Shown here piece after piece: positions 50,526-60,241 of a stretch of 64,000 nt of DNA. The translations under genes were made by a program, and so were the position numbers. The notes under the pieces are model-generated. The model made no database searches. It was not told the origin of the DNA and saw nothing but the letters and a program-made list of their open reading frames with translations. Origin of the DNA: JBCBDX01 sp039815825 (GTDB lineage: Bacteria > Pseudomonadota > Alphaproteobacteria > Rhizobiales > Rhizobiaceae); NCBI GenBank assembly GCA_039815825.1, contig JBCBYO010000008.1, positions 42,032 through 106,031 of the forward strand, read 5' to 3'. How positions within the stretch are numbered: position 1 is the stretch's first letter; every line of letters begins with the position of its first letter.

Positions 50526-50888
50526 TCAGCCATCACCAATTCGTTGCCGCGCCAGCAGACGGATATGTTCACAAACACTGTCCAAATCACGCATCACGTC
50601 AGCGTTCCAAAAGCGGACAATCTCAAAACCGACCGTGAGCAAAGCCTGATCCCGACGGGCGTCATAACCGCTGTCGGCGTGGTGGATGCCGTCAACTTCG
50701 ACGACGAGTTTGGCTTCCATACAAACGAAATCAACAATGAAACCACGCAGCGGCACCTGCCGCCTGAACTTCAGCCTGTCCAAACGCCGACTACGCAAGG
50801 CGCCCCATAGTCGTTCTTCCGCTTCGGTCGGTTGCGAACGCATGTTGCGTGCATATCGGCGAAGCTTGCTCACATTGTCGGATGTCAT
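50526..50888 (-). CDS. DUF559 endonuclease-like protein
   Basis: The 120-residue protein has the DUF559 / very-short-patch-repair-like fold: YARNMRSQPTEAEERLWGAL, LKFRRQVPLRGFIVDFVCMEAKLVVEVDG, and GFEIVRFWNADVM. The Asp of VDF and the Glu of VEVDG fit the nuclease-type D-ExK pattern loosely. ATG 50888 is used; the longer frame upstream reads through the right repeat block. The gene sits between direct repeats, consistent with a small mobile cassette. Confidence 0.8.
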   Translation of the reverse strand: MTSDNVSKLRRYARNMRSQPTEAEERLWGALRSRRLDRLKFRRQVPLRGFIVDFVCMEAKLVVEVDGIHHADSGYDARRDQALLTVGFEIVRFWNADVMRDLDSVCEHIRLLARQRIGDG

Positions 50889-50920
50889 TTTCAGCCCCTC
50901 ATTTCCTGCAAGTGTCTCGC

Positions 50921-51040
50921 CCCTCACCCGTCTGCTCGTTAGAACTGGCATCCACCCTCTCCCCTCTCGGCATTGCTTCGCAAGACGCCTGCCGGGCAAC
51001 GCCACAGGGGGATAGGGAAGGTGCGGCTGCAAGCTTTGCA
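50921..51040. repeat. Right REP-like block flanking the DUF559 gene
   Basis: It repeats the left block's words in the same order: CCCCTCACCCG, CCACCCTCTCCC, then GGATAGGGAAGGTGCGGCTGC. The middle differs and is longer. Together the two blocks form an imperfect direct repeat around the gene. Confidence 0.65.
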
Positions 51041-51201
51041 CCCGAGCGCGAGACCAATGACGCACGTGCCTCAAAAAAAGTTAATCCAATCGTAAACTGC
51101 GGCGTAAAACATTTGTGAACGTTGCGTCATCAATCGCATGCTTGTTTCAACGCAAAAGATGATCAACAGTGGACACATCGGTAACCGGAAAGGAACGGGA
51201 A

Positions 51202-51387
51202 ATGTTCAGCCGCACCAACAAAGCCATGGATTTGGCCCGCATGATGATCAAACAAGCAAAGCTTTTGAAAGCCGCTGGCCTGACATCAGAAGCGCGTCGC
51301 CTGGCACAACGCGCCATCGAGATGAACACGATGGGTCACTCATCTGAGCGTGCGCTGCAGCCCATCCCGGTACGTACCAACCGTTAA
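51202..51387 (+). CDS. Small helical protein of unknown function
   Basis: Not recognised. The 61-residue protein is basic and helical (TNKAMDLARMMIKQAKLLKA, SEARRLAQRAIEMN). ATG 51202 is preceded by AAGGAACGGG, a good ribosome site. It ends four bases before the convergent cckA stop. Confidence 0.55.
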   Translation: MFSRTNKAMDLARMMIKQAKLLKAAGLTSEARRLAQRAIEMNTMGHSSERALQPIPVRTNR

Positions 51388-51390
51388 AAT

Positions 51391-54051
51391 TTACCCTTCC
51401 AGGGTCTCTTTGACCTTGGTTGCCAGCTGCTTGAGCGAAAACGGTTTGGGCAGGAAACCGAACTGCGCGCCTTCAGGCAGGTTTTTCGAGAACGCTTCTT
51501 CGGCATAGCCGGAGACGAAAATGAACTTCACATCCGGATAGTCCTTGCGCACTTCGCGTAGCAATGACGGGCCGTCCATTTCCGGCATGACAACGTCTGA
51601 AACGATCAGATCAATCTCATTGCCATGCTCTTCCAGCATATCCATCGCATCCATACCGTCGGCGGCCTCGTGAACGGTGTAACCGCGCGAGGTTAGCGCC
51701 CGCACACCGCCCATGCGAACGGCATCCTCATCTTCAACGAGCAGGATCGTCGCTGTACCGGACAAATCGCGGGCTTTTTCCTTGTCCGGCTTGGTGGATG
51801 CGGTGGGCGCGAGCACGACGGCTTCACCGCCATCACCGCCATCACCGCCATCACCGCCATCACCGCCATCACCGCCATTATCGACCGGCTCAGTTTCAGT
51901 GCCAACATAGCGCGGCAAATAGATGGAGAATGTTGTGCCCTCGCCCACCACTGAATCAGCGTAAATCGAGCCGCCGGTCTGCTTGACGATCCCATAGACC
52001 ATGGAAAGGCCAAGCCCCGTGCCCTTGCCCACTTCCTTGGTGGTGAAGAACGGTTCGAAGATCTTCTCCAGAACCGCCGGCTCAATGCCCGTACCGCTGT
52101 CCGTGACGTTCACCACAGCAAAATCGCCATCGGGCAAGCCCGGCAAGTTGAGCGCCGCCGCTTCGCTGGCTTCAATATTGTGGGTGGTGATCTTCAGCTT
52201 GCCGCCCTCGGGCATGGCATCGCGCGCATTGACCGTCAGATTGACGATAACCTGCTCAAATTGGCCAAGATCGGCTTTGACCGGCCAAAGGTCGCGGTCA
52301 TGTTCCATCGACAATTCGACCTCATTGCCGATCAGGCGCGATAGCAACATGCGCACATCAGCCAACACATCAGTCAATGACAACACTTCAGGCCGCATGG
52401 TCTGGCGGCGCGAGAAGGCAAGCAGCTGGCGCACCAGCGAGGCGGCACGGTTGGCATTCTGCTTGATGTTCATAATGTCGCCGAACGAGGAATCAGAAGG
52501 CGTGTGTGTCGTCAGCAAAAGGTCCGAAGCCATAATGATGGCGGTCAGCACATTGTTGAAATCATGCGCGATGCCGCCGGCAAGCTGGCCAACAGCCTGC
52601 ATCTTTTGGCTTTGCGCCATCTGGTTTTCGAGCGCTTTTTGCTCCGTTGTGTCCATGGCGTAGACAATGGCGGCTTCTTCGCGGGATGATAAATCGCCAT
52701 CAATGATATCGCCGCTCTCATCATCGACAACAGGTTGCGGACCGGTGACCGCATTGACGAAAACACGAACATGCCGGTCTTCGCCGTCAGTAGGGACAAC
52801 GGTGTCAAACGGCTCGATCTTGGCCTGGTCGCGCCGCGCAGCATCGAATGCCGCTGCAAAAGCATCGCGATTTTGCTCGCTGATGATTTCAGCAAACTTC
52901 ACGCGACGCTCAATCGCATCGGGACCCAAAACCGGGCCAAACAAGTTAGAAAACGACGTGTTGGTGCGCAATATGCGCCCGTCTGCGTCAAGCGCAGCGA
53001 TCGCCATGGGCGTGGAATTGAAGAAACGCGTAAAGCGCAGTTCTGCGTCGCGCAGATCGCGCACACCATCTGCAGCACCGCCGAGCGCGATGACAATGGT
53101 GCGTGCCGAGCCTGCCACATCGGCGCCAGCACCTTCAACCGTGTGTATGAGCTGTGCGGCGAAACTCTCGCCGTTGGATTTTGAAAGAATGGCATCGACG
53201 GTCGCCGTACGCCTTGTGCCCGTTTCAGCACGCACATTGCGAACCAACTCAAGACTTTCACCAACCAGCAAATCATCAAGCCGGGTCTGGCCTGCCGTAA
53301 ACCCGGCAAGATCGATCTCCAACCAATCGGCCAAAGTGGCGTTCAGATATTGCAGCACCCCATCAGCATCAGATGCAAAAAAGCCTACAGGCGCCCGATC
53401 AAGATGATCAATCGCCTTTTGAAGCTCCAAGAAATAGAACTCTTGCTGTTCGCGGTCAGCGGTAATGTCGGTGATGCGCCAACTACGCATGTCTCCGGCC
53501 TGCATACCGGTCAGATTTGTAGCTGTTACACGGTACCAATGCGGTTCCGGGTCCTCACCCGAAACATCCGTCGGTAAACGGAATTCTTCACGCAATGGCG
53601 GCCCGTCAATGGCCGCATTTGCAAGGCGGTAAATCGCGTTGGCAGCATCATCATGCAGGGACAGGACCTGTTCGGGTGACCGCAGATCAACAGGATTATC
53701 AACATTATTGAGCCGCATGTATGCAGGGTTGGCATAAACCAACAGGCCAGATTTATCGGTAATGCAAACACCGTCATTCATGGTTTCAAGAAAACGACTG
53801 GCATACTCGGCAGCATGATCGCGTCTGCGCACACCAACCAGCCCCATAACCGACGCGGTCAAGTAGAACATGCCAATCAGCGCCAGGATACCGAGCATGG
53901 CAAGCAACGCCACATCATCCAAACGGTCGCGAAACAGTAATAGGACCGCGCCCGCCGATAAAGTCGCGATAAGTAATGTTATGATCCGCGTCATGATGGG
54001 TTGTTGGTCGTCGCGTGCATAAGATACTGCCCGCTCTACCTTTTTTGCCAT
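51391..54051 (-). CDS. cckA: CckA-type hybrid histidine kinase
   Basis: The 886-residue protein has two N-terminal membrane helices (IITLLIATLSAGAVLLLF and a second at about residues 40-65), PAS domains, a HisKA domain with GGIAHDFNNVLTAI, a HATPase domain with GTGIEPAVLEKIFEPFFTTK and GKGTGLGLSMVYGI, and a C-terminal receiver with LIVSDVVMPEMDG and FLPKPFS. This is the CckA architecture, the kinase of the ChpT-CtrA cell-cycle pathway. ATG 54051 fits a GAGG ribosome site; ATG 54060 abuts it. A GGD repeat links the kinase and receiver. Confidence 0.9.
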   Translation of the reverse strand: MAKKVERAVSYARDDQQPIMTRIITLLIATLSAGAVLLLFRDRLDDVALLAMLGILALIGMFYLTASVMGLVGVRRRDHAAEYASRFLETMNDGVCITDKSGLLVYANPAYMRLNNVDNPVDLRSPEQVLSLHDDAANAIYRLANAAIDGPPLREEFRLPTDVSGEDPEPHWYRVTATNLTGMQAGDMRSWRITDITADREQQEFYFLELQKAIDHLDRAPVGFFASDADGVLQYLNATLADWLEIDLAGFTAGQTRLDDLLVGESLELVRNVRAETGTRRTATVDAILSKSNGESFAAQLIHTVEGAGADVAGSARTIVIALGGAADGVRDLRDAELRFTRFFNSTPMAIAALDADGRILRTNTSFSNLFGPVLGPDAIERRVKFAEIISEQNRDAFAAAFDAARRDQAKIEPFDTVVPTDGEDRHVRVFVNAVTGPQPVVDDESGDIIDGDLSSREEAAIVYAMDTTEQKALENQMAQSQKMQAVGQLAGGIAHDFNNVLTAIIMASDLLLTTHTPSDSSFGDIMNIKQNANRAASLVRQLLAFSRRQTMRPEVLSLTDVLADVRMLLSRLIGNEVELSMEHDRDLWPVKADLGQFEQVIVNLTVNARDAMPEGGKLKITTHNIEASEAAALNLPGLPDGDFAVVNVTDSGTGIEPAVLEKIFEPFFTTKEVGKGTGLGLSMVYGIVKQTGGSIYADSVVGEGTTFSIYLPRYVGTETEPVDNGGDGGDGGDGGDGGDGGEAVVLAPTASTKPDKEKARDLSGTATILLVEDEDAVRMGGVRALTSRGYTVHEAADGMDAMDMLEEHGNEIDLIVSDVVMPEMDGPSLLREVRKDYPDVKFIFVSGYAEEAFSKNLPEGAQFGFLPKPFSLKQLATKVKETLEG
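51826..51879 (-). repeat. 9-bp tandem repeat in cckA
   Basis: Six near-identical ACCGCCATC units (the last ends in T) encode GGD repeats in the linker between the ATPase and receiver domains. Nine-base steps keep the frame, so copy number can change the linker length without breaking the protein. Confidence 0.85.
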
Positions 54052-54199
54052 CGCGTCCATCCTCGCGGTTTTCGTGCGTATCCCGTTGGTTGAATCACAA
54101 ACCTAACGACCGCGAAACCCCCGTGCGAAAAAATCTTGCATTTAGGTGGGCATAAGGGCGACAAGTCACAAAATGCGATGAAACAAGCGGGATGCAACG

Positions 54200-55009
54200 A
54201 TGAATGGTTTTTTCACCAATCTGGTTGGAGAAGCAATGGCGCCATGGGCAAGTGGCCTCGTCGTTTCGCTCCTAATTGGTTTGGCCCTTTGGGTTCTTGT
54301 CACCATGTTCGGCCGTTACCGACAAAGCGTATTTGTGACCGGTGGCCGAAAGAAGCGGCTTGAAGTGGTAGATGCAACGGCCGTTGACGACAGACGCCGC
54401 CTTGTATTGGTGCGCCGGGACAATATCGAGCATCTTGTCATGATCGGCGGCCACAACGATATCGTTATCGAAAAGGGCATAGTGACACCCGAAACTGCAG
54501 CGGCGTCAGTCACCCGGGAAACCAAAAAGACGTCCGCACAGTCGGTTGCGGCACCTGAAAAGTCAGTAAACGCAGAACCTGCGCCAAAGCACCGAAAACC
54601 GGCCAATCAGCAGACGGCCTCTGTTGCGCCTGATCAGAGCGAGCCAGAGCCGACGGCCAATCCGACCAAGACAAGCGTTGCAGTAGCGGCGGCTGCACCC
54701 ACTGCAACGGCAGCCAACTCAACCAGTTCTCCGGCGGTGAGCGCGCCAAAAGCAGCCAGCAGACCCGCGCCAACTGAAAGCAGCCGAATCGAAGCCGCAA
54801 AAACGGAAGAAGCGCCAGCCGCAGCCGAGGCTTTTGATCTTGATGAAGCCTTGGCCGAGATTGATTTTGGAGAGCTTGACGACGTTGTGCCCGCTAAAGC
54901 GGATGACAAGGCGCATAAGGCTCAAGCAGATAACAAAGCTGATGCGCAGCCATCGCTGGAGGGAGAGATGGAAAAATTACTCTCCGAGCTATCCGTGAAT
55001 CGCAAGTAG
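54200..55009 (+). CDS. FliO-like membrane protein
   Basis: The 269-residue protein has one membrane helix (GLVVSLLIGLALWVLVTMF) and then the FliO-type domain (KKRLEVVDATAVDDRRRLVLVRRDNIEHLVMIGG). The C-terminal 150 residues are low-complexity (Ala/Pro/Glu/Lys) and end with an acidic helix (DEALAEIDFGELDDVV). In related alphaproteobacteria a gene of this kind also lies between cckA and dksA, away from the flagellar cluster; whether it works in flagellar export is uncertain. Confidence 0.7.
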   Translation: MNGFFTNLVGEAMAPWASGLVVSLLIGLALWVLVTMFGRYRQSVFVTGGRKKRLEVVDATAVDDRRRLVLVRRDNIEHLVMIGGHNDIVIEKGIVTPETAAASVTRETKKTSAQSVAAPEKSVNAEPAPKHRKPANQQTASVAPDQSEPEPTANPTKTSVAVAAAAPTATAANSTSSPAVSAPKAASRPAPTESSRIEAAKTEEAPAAAEAFDLDEALAEIDFGELDDVVPAKADDKAHKAQADNKADAQPSLEGEMEKLLSELSVNRK

Positions 55010-55019
55010 GACTTACAGC

Positions 55020-55439
55020 CTACTCGTCGCGGTACACTTTTTCACGGCGCTCATGGCGCTCTTGTGCTTCTAATGACAAGGTCGCAATTGGGCGCGCGTT
55101 CAAGCGCTGAACAGAGATTGGCTCGCCAGTTTCCTCGCAATAGCCATAACTACCATCATCAATACGGCGCATCGCAGCATCGATTTTATTGATCAGCTTC
55201 CGCTGCCTGTCACGGGCACGCAACTCAATAGAGCGGGCTGTTTCTGAACTAGCCCGATCCGCAATATCTGGATGGTGTGAGTCAGCCGATTGCAAATGCT
55301 CGATTGTTTCGCGGCTTTCACGCAACAATTCGTCTTTCCAGCTCTGGAGCTTACCGCGGAAATACTCGCGCATACGATCGCTCATGAAGGTTTCGTCTTC
55401 ACTCGGATCATAATCACTAACGAGACCATCTGCTGACAT
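55020..55439 (-). CDS. dksA: DksA-type RNA polymerase-binding regulator
   Basis: The 139-residue protein has the long coiled coil and the C-terminal region YGYCEETGEPISVQRLNARP. Only one of the four zinc cysteines remains (YCEET, ATLSLEAQ), as in many alphaproteobacterial DksA proteins that work without zinc. It tunes rRNA transcription with ppGpp. Confidence 0.92.
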   Translation of the reverse strand: MSADGLVSDYDPSEDETFMSDRMREYFRGKLQSWKDELLRESRETIEHLQSADSHHPDIADRASSETARSIELRARDRQRKLINKIDAAMRRIDDGSYGYCEETGEPISVQRLNARPIATLSLEAQERHERREKVYRDE

Positions 55440-55623
55440 GAGTTCCTCTCCGATTCCTCGCCCCTCCTATATAAACTCATGGGATCGGCAACAAGTTGAT
55501 AATTGTCAAAAATGGCGACCAAATGCCCCGCCTGTGAATGCCCACCAAAGCGCAACGACAACAGTTGTTTTTCGGGGTCCAGACATCTTATGTAGAACCA
55601 AAGAAAAAATATTGAGGTGAATA

Positions 55624-56121
55624 ATGGGGAAGCTGATGATGCTGCGGCATGCGAAGGCCGAATGGGCAGAACCCGGCCAGCGTGATTTCGACCGCAAGCT
55701 TTCCCAGGATGGCGTTGATGAGTGCAAAAGCATAGCCGAACAAATATTGAGTCTTGGGATCGTGCCCGAAACAATAATTTGTTCCGAAGCAGTCCGCGCG
55801 AGGCAGACGCTTGAGAACATTCAAACTGCGATCCCGGCGGCAACTAAAATCGTCTTCGAGCTTGATCTCTACGCGACCGACGCGCCCGGATATCTGGAAA
55901 TAGCGGCCTCAAGCGGCAGCGGTGGAAGCATTATGCTTATTGGCCATAATCCAATGATGGAAGATCTCGCTTATGGGCTGTCAAAAGAAGGCGACCCAAG
56001 CGCGCTAGACAGTTTGAATATGGGCTTTCGCACGTGCGGCCTCGCAATTGTCGGCTTTGATGGCGATGTGCGAAATCTGTCCTCGCAGGGCGGTTATCTG
56101 GAAGCCTATCTCACGCCCTAG
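55624..56121 (+). CDS. sixA: SixA-type phosphohistidine phosphatase
   Basis: The 165-residue histidine phosphatase has the catalytic LMMLRHAKAEWA and the second His in LIGHNPMMEDLAYGL. In other bacteria SixA removes phosphate from histidine of phosphorelay or PTS proteins; here its neighbourhood of cckA and an Hpt gene makes a phosphorelay link possible, but not shown. Confidence 0.88.
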   Translation: MGKLMMLRHAKAEWAEPGQRDFDRKLSQDGVDECKSIAEQILSLGIVPETIICSEAVRARQTLENIQTAIPAATKIVFELDLYATDAPGYLEIAASSGSGGSIMLIGHNPMMEDLAYGLSKEGDPSALDSLNMGFRTCGLAIVGFDGDVRNLSSQGGYLEAYLTP

Positions 56122-56191
56122 CGACCATACGGTTTAATTTTTCACCCTGAAGACCTAATTAGAGACATCGTCAACACACGTTAGAGGTTGC

Positions 56192-57640
56192 GTGCCTATC
56201 AAGTCCAATTTTTCTGACGAGGCACGGGTGGTTCTGGGCAACATTTCAAGCCGCGCCGGGTCCTTGTTTTCACCAACATTGCGTTTGGGCGTGACTGGTC
56301 TGTCGCGGTCCGGAAAATCCGTCTTTATCACAGCCTTCATACACAACTTGATCAATGGCGGGCGCCTGCCATTGTTTGAACCGCACGCAAACCAACGCAT
56401 ATCGCGTGCTTATTTGGAGCCGCAACCAGACGACAACGTGCCGCGCTTTGCCTATGAAGATCATGTCAAAAGGCTGGTTGAAGAACGCGCGTGGCCTGAC
56501 GGCACGAAGTGTGTAAGTCAGGTTCGTTTGACGATCGAATACGAAAGCGCGAGGCGCTGGCCGCCACTTCCAGGCGGCAACAAGCTGCATATAGACATCG
56601 TCGACTATCCCGGTGAATGGCTTCTCGATTTACCCCTACTTGGTAAAACATTCACACAGTTCAGCGCCGACGCATTGAACCATGCGATGGTTTCCGATCG
56701 CGCTGATATTGCCGCTCGTTATTTGACGATCGCCGATGATATCGACCCCGATGATCCAGCCGACGAAAACCAGGTGCGCGAGTTATCCGACGCCTACAAG
56801 GCCTACCTTGAGGCTTGTCGCGCTGACAATTTTGCATTGTCGACACTTCCACCGGGTAGGTTTCTCATGCCCGGGGACCTTGCTGGGTCGCCTGCACTGA
56901 CATTTGCACCGCTTAAGCATGTGGCTTCACGAACCAAATCGGGATCGATGCAAGCCATTATGAAACGCCGATACGAAGCTTACAAGGACATCGTCGTTCG
57001 ACCGTTTTTTCGCGAGCATATTACGAGGCTGGACCGACAAATCGTTCTGATAGATGCCATGCAAGCTATCAATGCCGGTGCTGACGCGCTGAGAGATCTA
57101 GAAGATGCTTTGGCCGAAGTACTTGCTTGTTTCCGACCGGGTGCTGGAAATCTGCTTACTTCGCTCTGGCAGCGGCGGATTGATCGAATTTTGTTGGCCG
57201 CCACCAAAGCTGACCACGTGCACCATGACAATCACGAGCGCATGGAACAATTGGTGGAAATGCTCGCCGAAAATGCAAAACACCGCGCCGGTCGGCTGGG
57301 CGCATCTGTCAAATCAATTGCAATGTCAGCGGTGCGCGCAACGAGAGAAGGCGTCATTGATGATAAGGGCGAGCAGCTACCCGTTATCATCGGTGTTCCG
57401 GTTAAAGGCGAGAAAATGGGTAAAACAACGTTCGATGGAGAAAGCGAGACGGCGATCTTCCCTGGTGACCTGCCAGATGATCTAAGCAGTCTGTTCCAAC
57501 AGAGTTCGAGCGGCAGCCAACGTTTTGTGAAAATGCGCCCACCCAAATTGGAGCGCGACGCAAGCGATAAAGCACTTTCTTTGCCCCACATTCGATTAGA
57601 CAAGGCGCTTCAATACCTTATCGGAGATCGCCTCGCATGA
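56192..57640 (+). CDS. YcjX-family P-loop ATPase/GTPase
   Basis: The 482-residue protein matches the YcjX/DUF463 family: GVTGLSRSGKSVFITAFIHNL (Walker A, near residue 30), DIVDYPGEWLLDLPLL and TKADH. The start is GTG at 56192. It overlaps the next gene by four bases, and the pair matches the ycjX-ycjF stress-linked operon of other proteobacteria. Molecular role unknown. Confidence 0.9.
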   Translation: MPIKSNFSDEARVVLGNISSRAGSLFSPTLRLGVTGLSRSGKSVFITAFIHNLINGGRLPLFEPHANQRISRAYLEPQPDDNVPRFAYEDHVKRLVEERAWPDGTKCVSQVRLTIEYESARRWPPLPGGNKLHIDIVDYPGEWLLDLPLLGKTFTQFSADALNHAMVSDRADIAARYLTIADDIDPDDPADENQVRELSDAYKAYLEACRADNFALSTLPPGRFLMPGDLAGSPALTFAPLKHVASRTKSGSMQAIMKRRYEAYKDIVVRPFFREHITRLDRQIVLIDAMQAINAGADALRDLEDALAEVLACFRPGAGNLLTSLWQRRIDRILLAATKADHVHHDNHERMEQLVEMLAENAKHRAGRLGASVKSIAMSAVRATREGVIDDKGEQLPVIIGVPVKGEKMGKTTFDGESETAIFPGDLPDDLSSLFQQSSSGSQRFVKMRPPKLERDASDKALSLPHIRLDKALQYLIGDRLA

Positions 57641-58737
57641 GTGAAAAGAACTCCAGCCGCAAACCGCGTAGCTTTGATGTTCCAGACAGCACAAAACAAG
57701 CGACCAAACCTGACCCTGCACCGGCTCCACCCAAAACGCGGACACGCCGTCCAAGTTCCGCACCTGCTTCACAAACAAAAGTCACAATCGACGAAGTCGA
57801 CTTTTTTTCGGCTGAAGCTGATCAAGAACAGAGCGATCAAGCATTTGAAGCCATCGATAAGGAGACTGGAAAACCGGGCCTGAGCTTTTGGCGGGCAGTA
57901 ACATGGGCGGCCGGACTACTGATATCGTTGGCTTTCGGTCTTTGGCTTGAGAGCTTTTGGCGCGATGCTTTTGCGCGCAATGACTGGTTGGGATGGCTTG
58001 TCAGCGCGCTGATCGGCTTGTTGGTGATCGGCCTTTTAGGCATGGCCCTGCGCGAATGGATGGCGATCCGCCATATTAAGCAAGTCAGTCATATGCGCGA
58101 AAAAGCGGCGCAGGCGATAGAAGAAGGCAATTCAGCCAAGCTCCGCGCATCTGCCGAAGCGCTTGTTGCGCATTTTGCAAGCGACCCAAAAACAGCCGGC
58201 GGGCGCGCCAAGCTCAGTGAGTTAAAGGGAGAGGTCATTGATAGCGAAGACCTTTATGCGCTGCATGAACGCGAACTTTTGCGAAATCTCGACGAGACAG
58301 CAACGCGTAAGATTTCTGCAGCAGCAAAGCGTGTGTCGATTGTAACAGCCGTATCACCGCGCGCGCTTGTCGATATTGGGTATGTTCTTTTTGAAAACAT
58401 CCGGCTTATCCGTACCATGGCTGAGCTTTATGGCGGCCGCGCCGGCGGGTTGGGTACGCTGACGCTGGCGCGCAAAGTCGTCACGCACCTGGCCATTACA
58501 GGCGCAATCTCGATGAGCGAAGGCCTGTTGCAGCAACTTCTTGGGCAGGGTTTGGCTGCAAGGATTTCGACGCGGCTCGGCGAAGGGGTCTTTAACGGCG
58601 TAATGACAGCACGAATTGGCATTGCAGCGATGGAAGTGTGTCGCCCTTCACCATTTTATCGTTTGCAAAAGCCGAAAATTTCAGACTTCATTCCACGTCT
58701 CATGCCTGCCAAAGAGCAAGGCAATGATGATCAATAG
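57637..58737 (+). CDS. YcjF/TIGR01620-type (DUF697) membrane protein
   Basis: The 366-residue protein has a disordered basic N-terminus, two membrane helices (WAAGLLISLAFGLWL and WLGWLVSALIGLLVIGLLGM) and a C-terminal DUF697 domain (KRVSIVTAVSPRALVDIGYVL, RAGGLGTLTLARKVV). It follows the YcjX-like gene with an ATGA overlap. Confidence 0.87.
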   Translation: MSEKNSSRKPRSFDVPDSTKQATKPDPAPAPPKTRTRRPSSAPASQTKVTIDEVDFFSAEADQEQSDQAFEAIDKETGKPGLSFWRAVTWAAGLLISLAFGLWLESFWRDAFARNDWLGWLVSALIGLLVIGLLGMALREWMAIRHIKQVSHMREKAAQAIEEGNSAKLRASAEALVAHFASDPKTAGGRAKLSELKGEVIDSEDLYALHERELLRNLDETATRKISAAAKRVSIVTAVSPRALVDIGYVLFENIRLIRTMAELYGGRAGGLGTLTLARKVVTHLAITGAISMSEGLLQQLLGQGLAARISTRLGEGVFNGVMTARIGIAAMEVCRPSPFYRLQKPKISDFIPRLMPAKEQGNDDQ

Positions 58738-58806
58738 AAAAGCCGAAACGCGGCGTTAACCATTCGACGTAATGATAAGGCGTCCCAATTTTGAGAGTTT
58801 GTTTCA

Positions 58807-59346
58807 ATGGTCGTTTCCAAAGCAGTCAGCCTTATCGTTGCAGCCAGCGCTTTGTGCGCAAGCGTAGCAGTCCCTGCAATGGCTGATGCGGCAAGGGATC
58901 AAGCGTTTTTCAACAAAGTCGGCGGTACGTGGCGCGGCCCAGGAGAAATCGTGGCCGGCAAATATGAGGGCACCAAATTCAATTGCGCATTTGAAGGGAC
59001 CAGCGCGTCAAGCAAAGTCGGCATGGTTTTGGACGGAAAATGTCGGGTCGGCATATTCTCGCAAGACATGAAAGCGAGCATCTCACATATGGGTCGGGGC
59101 TACAAAGGCCAGTTTCTCGACGGCGCCGGTGGCGAAGGCCTTGATATTGTCGGCGGCAATGTAGCCGGTGACCGCGCTGTGATGCGGCTAAAAAGAAAAC
59201 AACTTGAAGGCGCGATGTTGGTTCGTTTAGCGGACTCAAACACGCTCAACGTCACGGTCTCTGTTGACGTCAATGGAGAAATGGTCCCGGTCATTGGCAT
59301 GAGCCTTGACCGGGTCGACGGCGCTAAGGTCGGCTCTGTCCGCTAG
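58807..59346 (+). CDS. Secreted protein of unknown function
   Basis: Not recognised. The 179-residue protein has a Sec signal peptide (about residues 1-26, ending AMA). The mature part is beta-rich with VGGTWRGPGEIVAGKYEGTKFNC, a single-strand repeat style and two cysteines (KFNCAFEG, DGKCRVG) that may form a disulfide in the periplasm. Confidence 0.75.
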   Translation: MVVSKAVSLIVAASALCASVAVPAMADAARDQAFFNKVGGTWRGPGEIVAGKYEGTKFNCAFEGTSASSKVGMVLDGKCRVGIFSQDMKASISHMGRGYKGQFLDGAGGEGLDIVGGNVAGDRAVMRLKRKQLEGAMLVRLADSNTLNVTVSVDVNGEMVPVIGMSLDRVDGAKVGSVR

Positions 59347-59358
59347 AGCAACAGCCCG

Positions 59359-59865
59359 CTAGGTTACCCACGCGCTCTCAGCAACAGCCATTTGCGGATC
59401 GCGAATAGCGTCGCTGATTTTTTGTACTGAGGCCCCACCAATTACCAAGTTTGGCGCGATGTCCGCGAGCGGGGCCATGACAAAGGCGCGCTCCAACATT
59501 CTTGGATGGGGTATCGTTAAGCCAGGCGTCGCAATCGCGTAATCGCCATAGGTCAAAATATCGATATCCAACGTGCGCGGACCCCAACGCAAATCGCGCA
59601 CCCGCCCCGCTCTAACCTCTATATCAATCAGGGCTCGCAAAAGGGCGTGCGGTGCAATGGTCGTTTTGACCGCCATACAGCTATTGAGGAACCAATTTTG
59701 GGTTTTGATGCCCCAAGGAGGTGTTTTGTAGAGTTGGGAAACGGTGACAACATCGGTGCCCGGTAGCCGACCAACTTCCTCAATCGCCCAAAGCATAGCG
59801 GCCTTCACGTCACCAACATTTCCGCCAAAGCCAAGATAGGCGGTTACCGGTTTACGCACGCTCAT
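59359..59865 (-). CDS. folK: Dihydropteridine pyrophosphokinase (folate synthesis)
   Basis: The 168-residue kinase has AYLGFGGNVGD near the N-terminus and the signature RWGPRTLDIDILTYG. ATG 59865 is used over TTG 59871. Its start overlaps the folB stop by 14 bp, so translation is coupled. It makes the pyrophosphate used by FolP. Confidence 0.93.
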   Translation of the reverse strand: MSVRKPVTAYLGFGGNVGDVKAAMLWAIEEVGRLPGTDVVTVSQLYKTPPWGIKTQNWFLNSCMAVKTTIAPHALLRALIDIEVRAGRVRDLRWGPRTLDIDILTYGDYAIATPGLTIPHPRMLERAFVMAPLADIAPNLVIGGASVQKISDAIRDPQMAVAESAWVT

Positions 59866-60217
59866 ACCCAACTTGAACTTCTACATAGTCCAGAATTCCC
59901 GGCACTGGGGCATTCGGCTTCCGGATCGTGATGTCAGCACGGATAATCTGCTCAAAGCGGTCACAGAGCGCTTTTGCAATCTCAAGTGCCAAAGCCTCAA
60001 TGAGATAGCGCCGTTTGCCCGTCACAATTTCCTCAATAGCGCGAAATGCCTCCCCATAGTCGACTGTGCCTTCAATGGAGTCGGTTTCAAGCGCGGTACC
60101 GGGCTCAACTTTCAAGGCAGCATCAACATAAAACCGCTGCCCGAGGAACTCCTCTTGGTCAAAAACACCGTGCCGAGCGAAGAAAGCGCAGTTTTTCATA
60201 ACGATTTTATACGTCAT
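59852..60217 (-). CDS. folB: Dihydroneopterin aldolase
   Basis: A 121-residue tunnel-fold enzyme with the start KNCAFFARHGVFDQEEFLGQRF, where Glu is part of the pterin site, and KPNAPVPGILDYVEV near the end with the catalytic lysine. It lies between folP and folK. Confidence 0.94.
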   Translation of the reverse strand: MTYKIVMKNCAFFARHGVFDQEEFLGQRFYVDAALKVEPGTALETDSIEGTVDYGEAFRAIEEIVTGKRRYLIEALALEIAKALCDRFEQIIRADITIRKPNAPVPGILDYVEVQVGYERA

Positions 60218-60241
60218 CGATGGGTTCCCTCGACCGGAATT

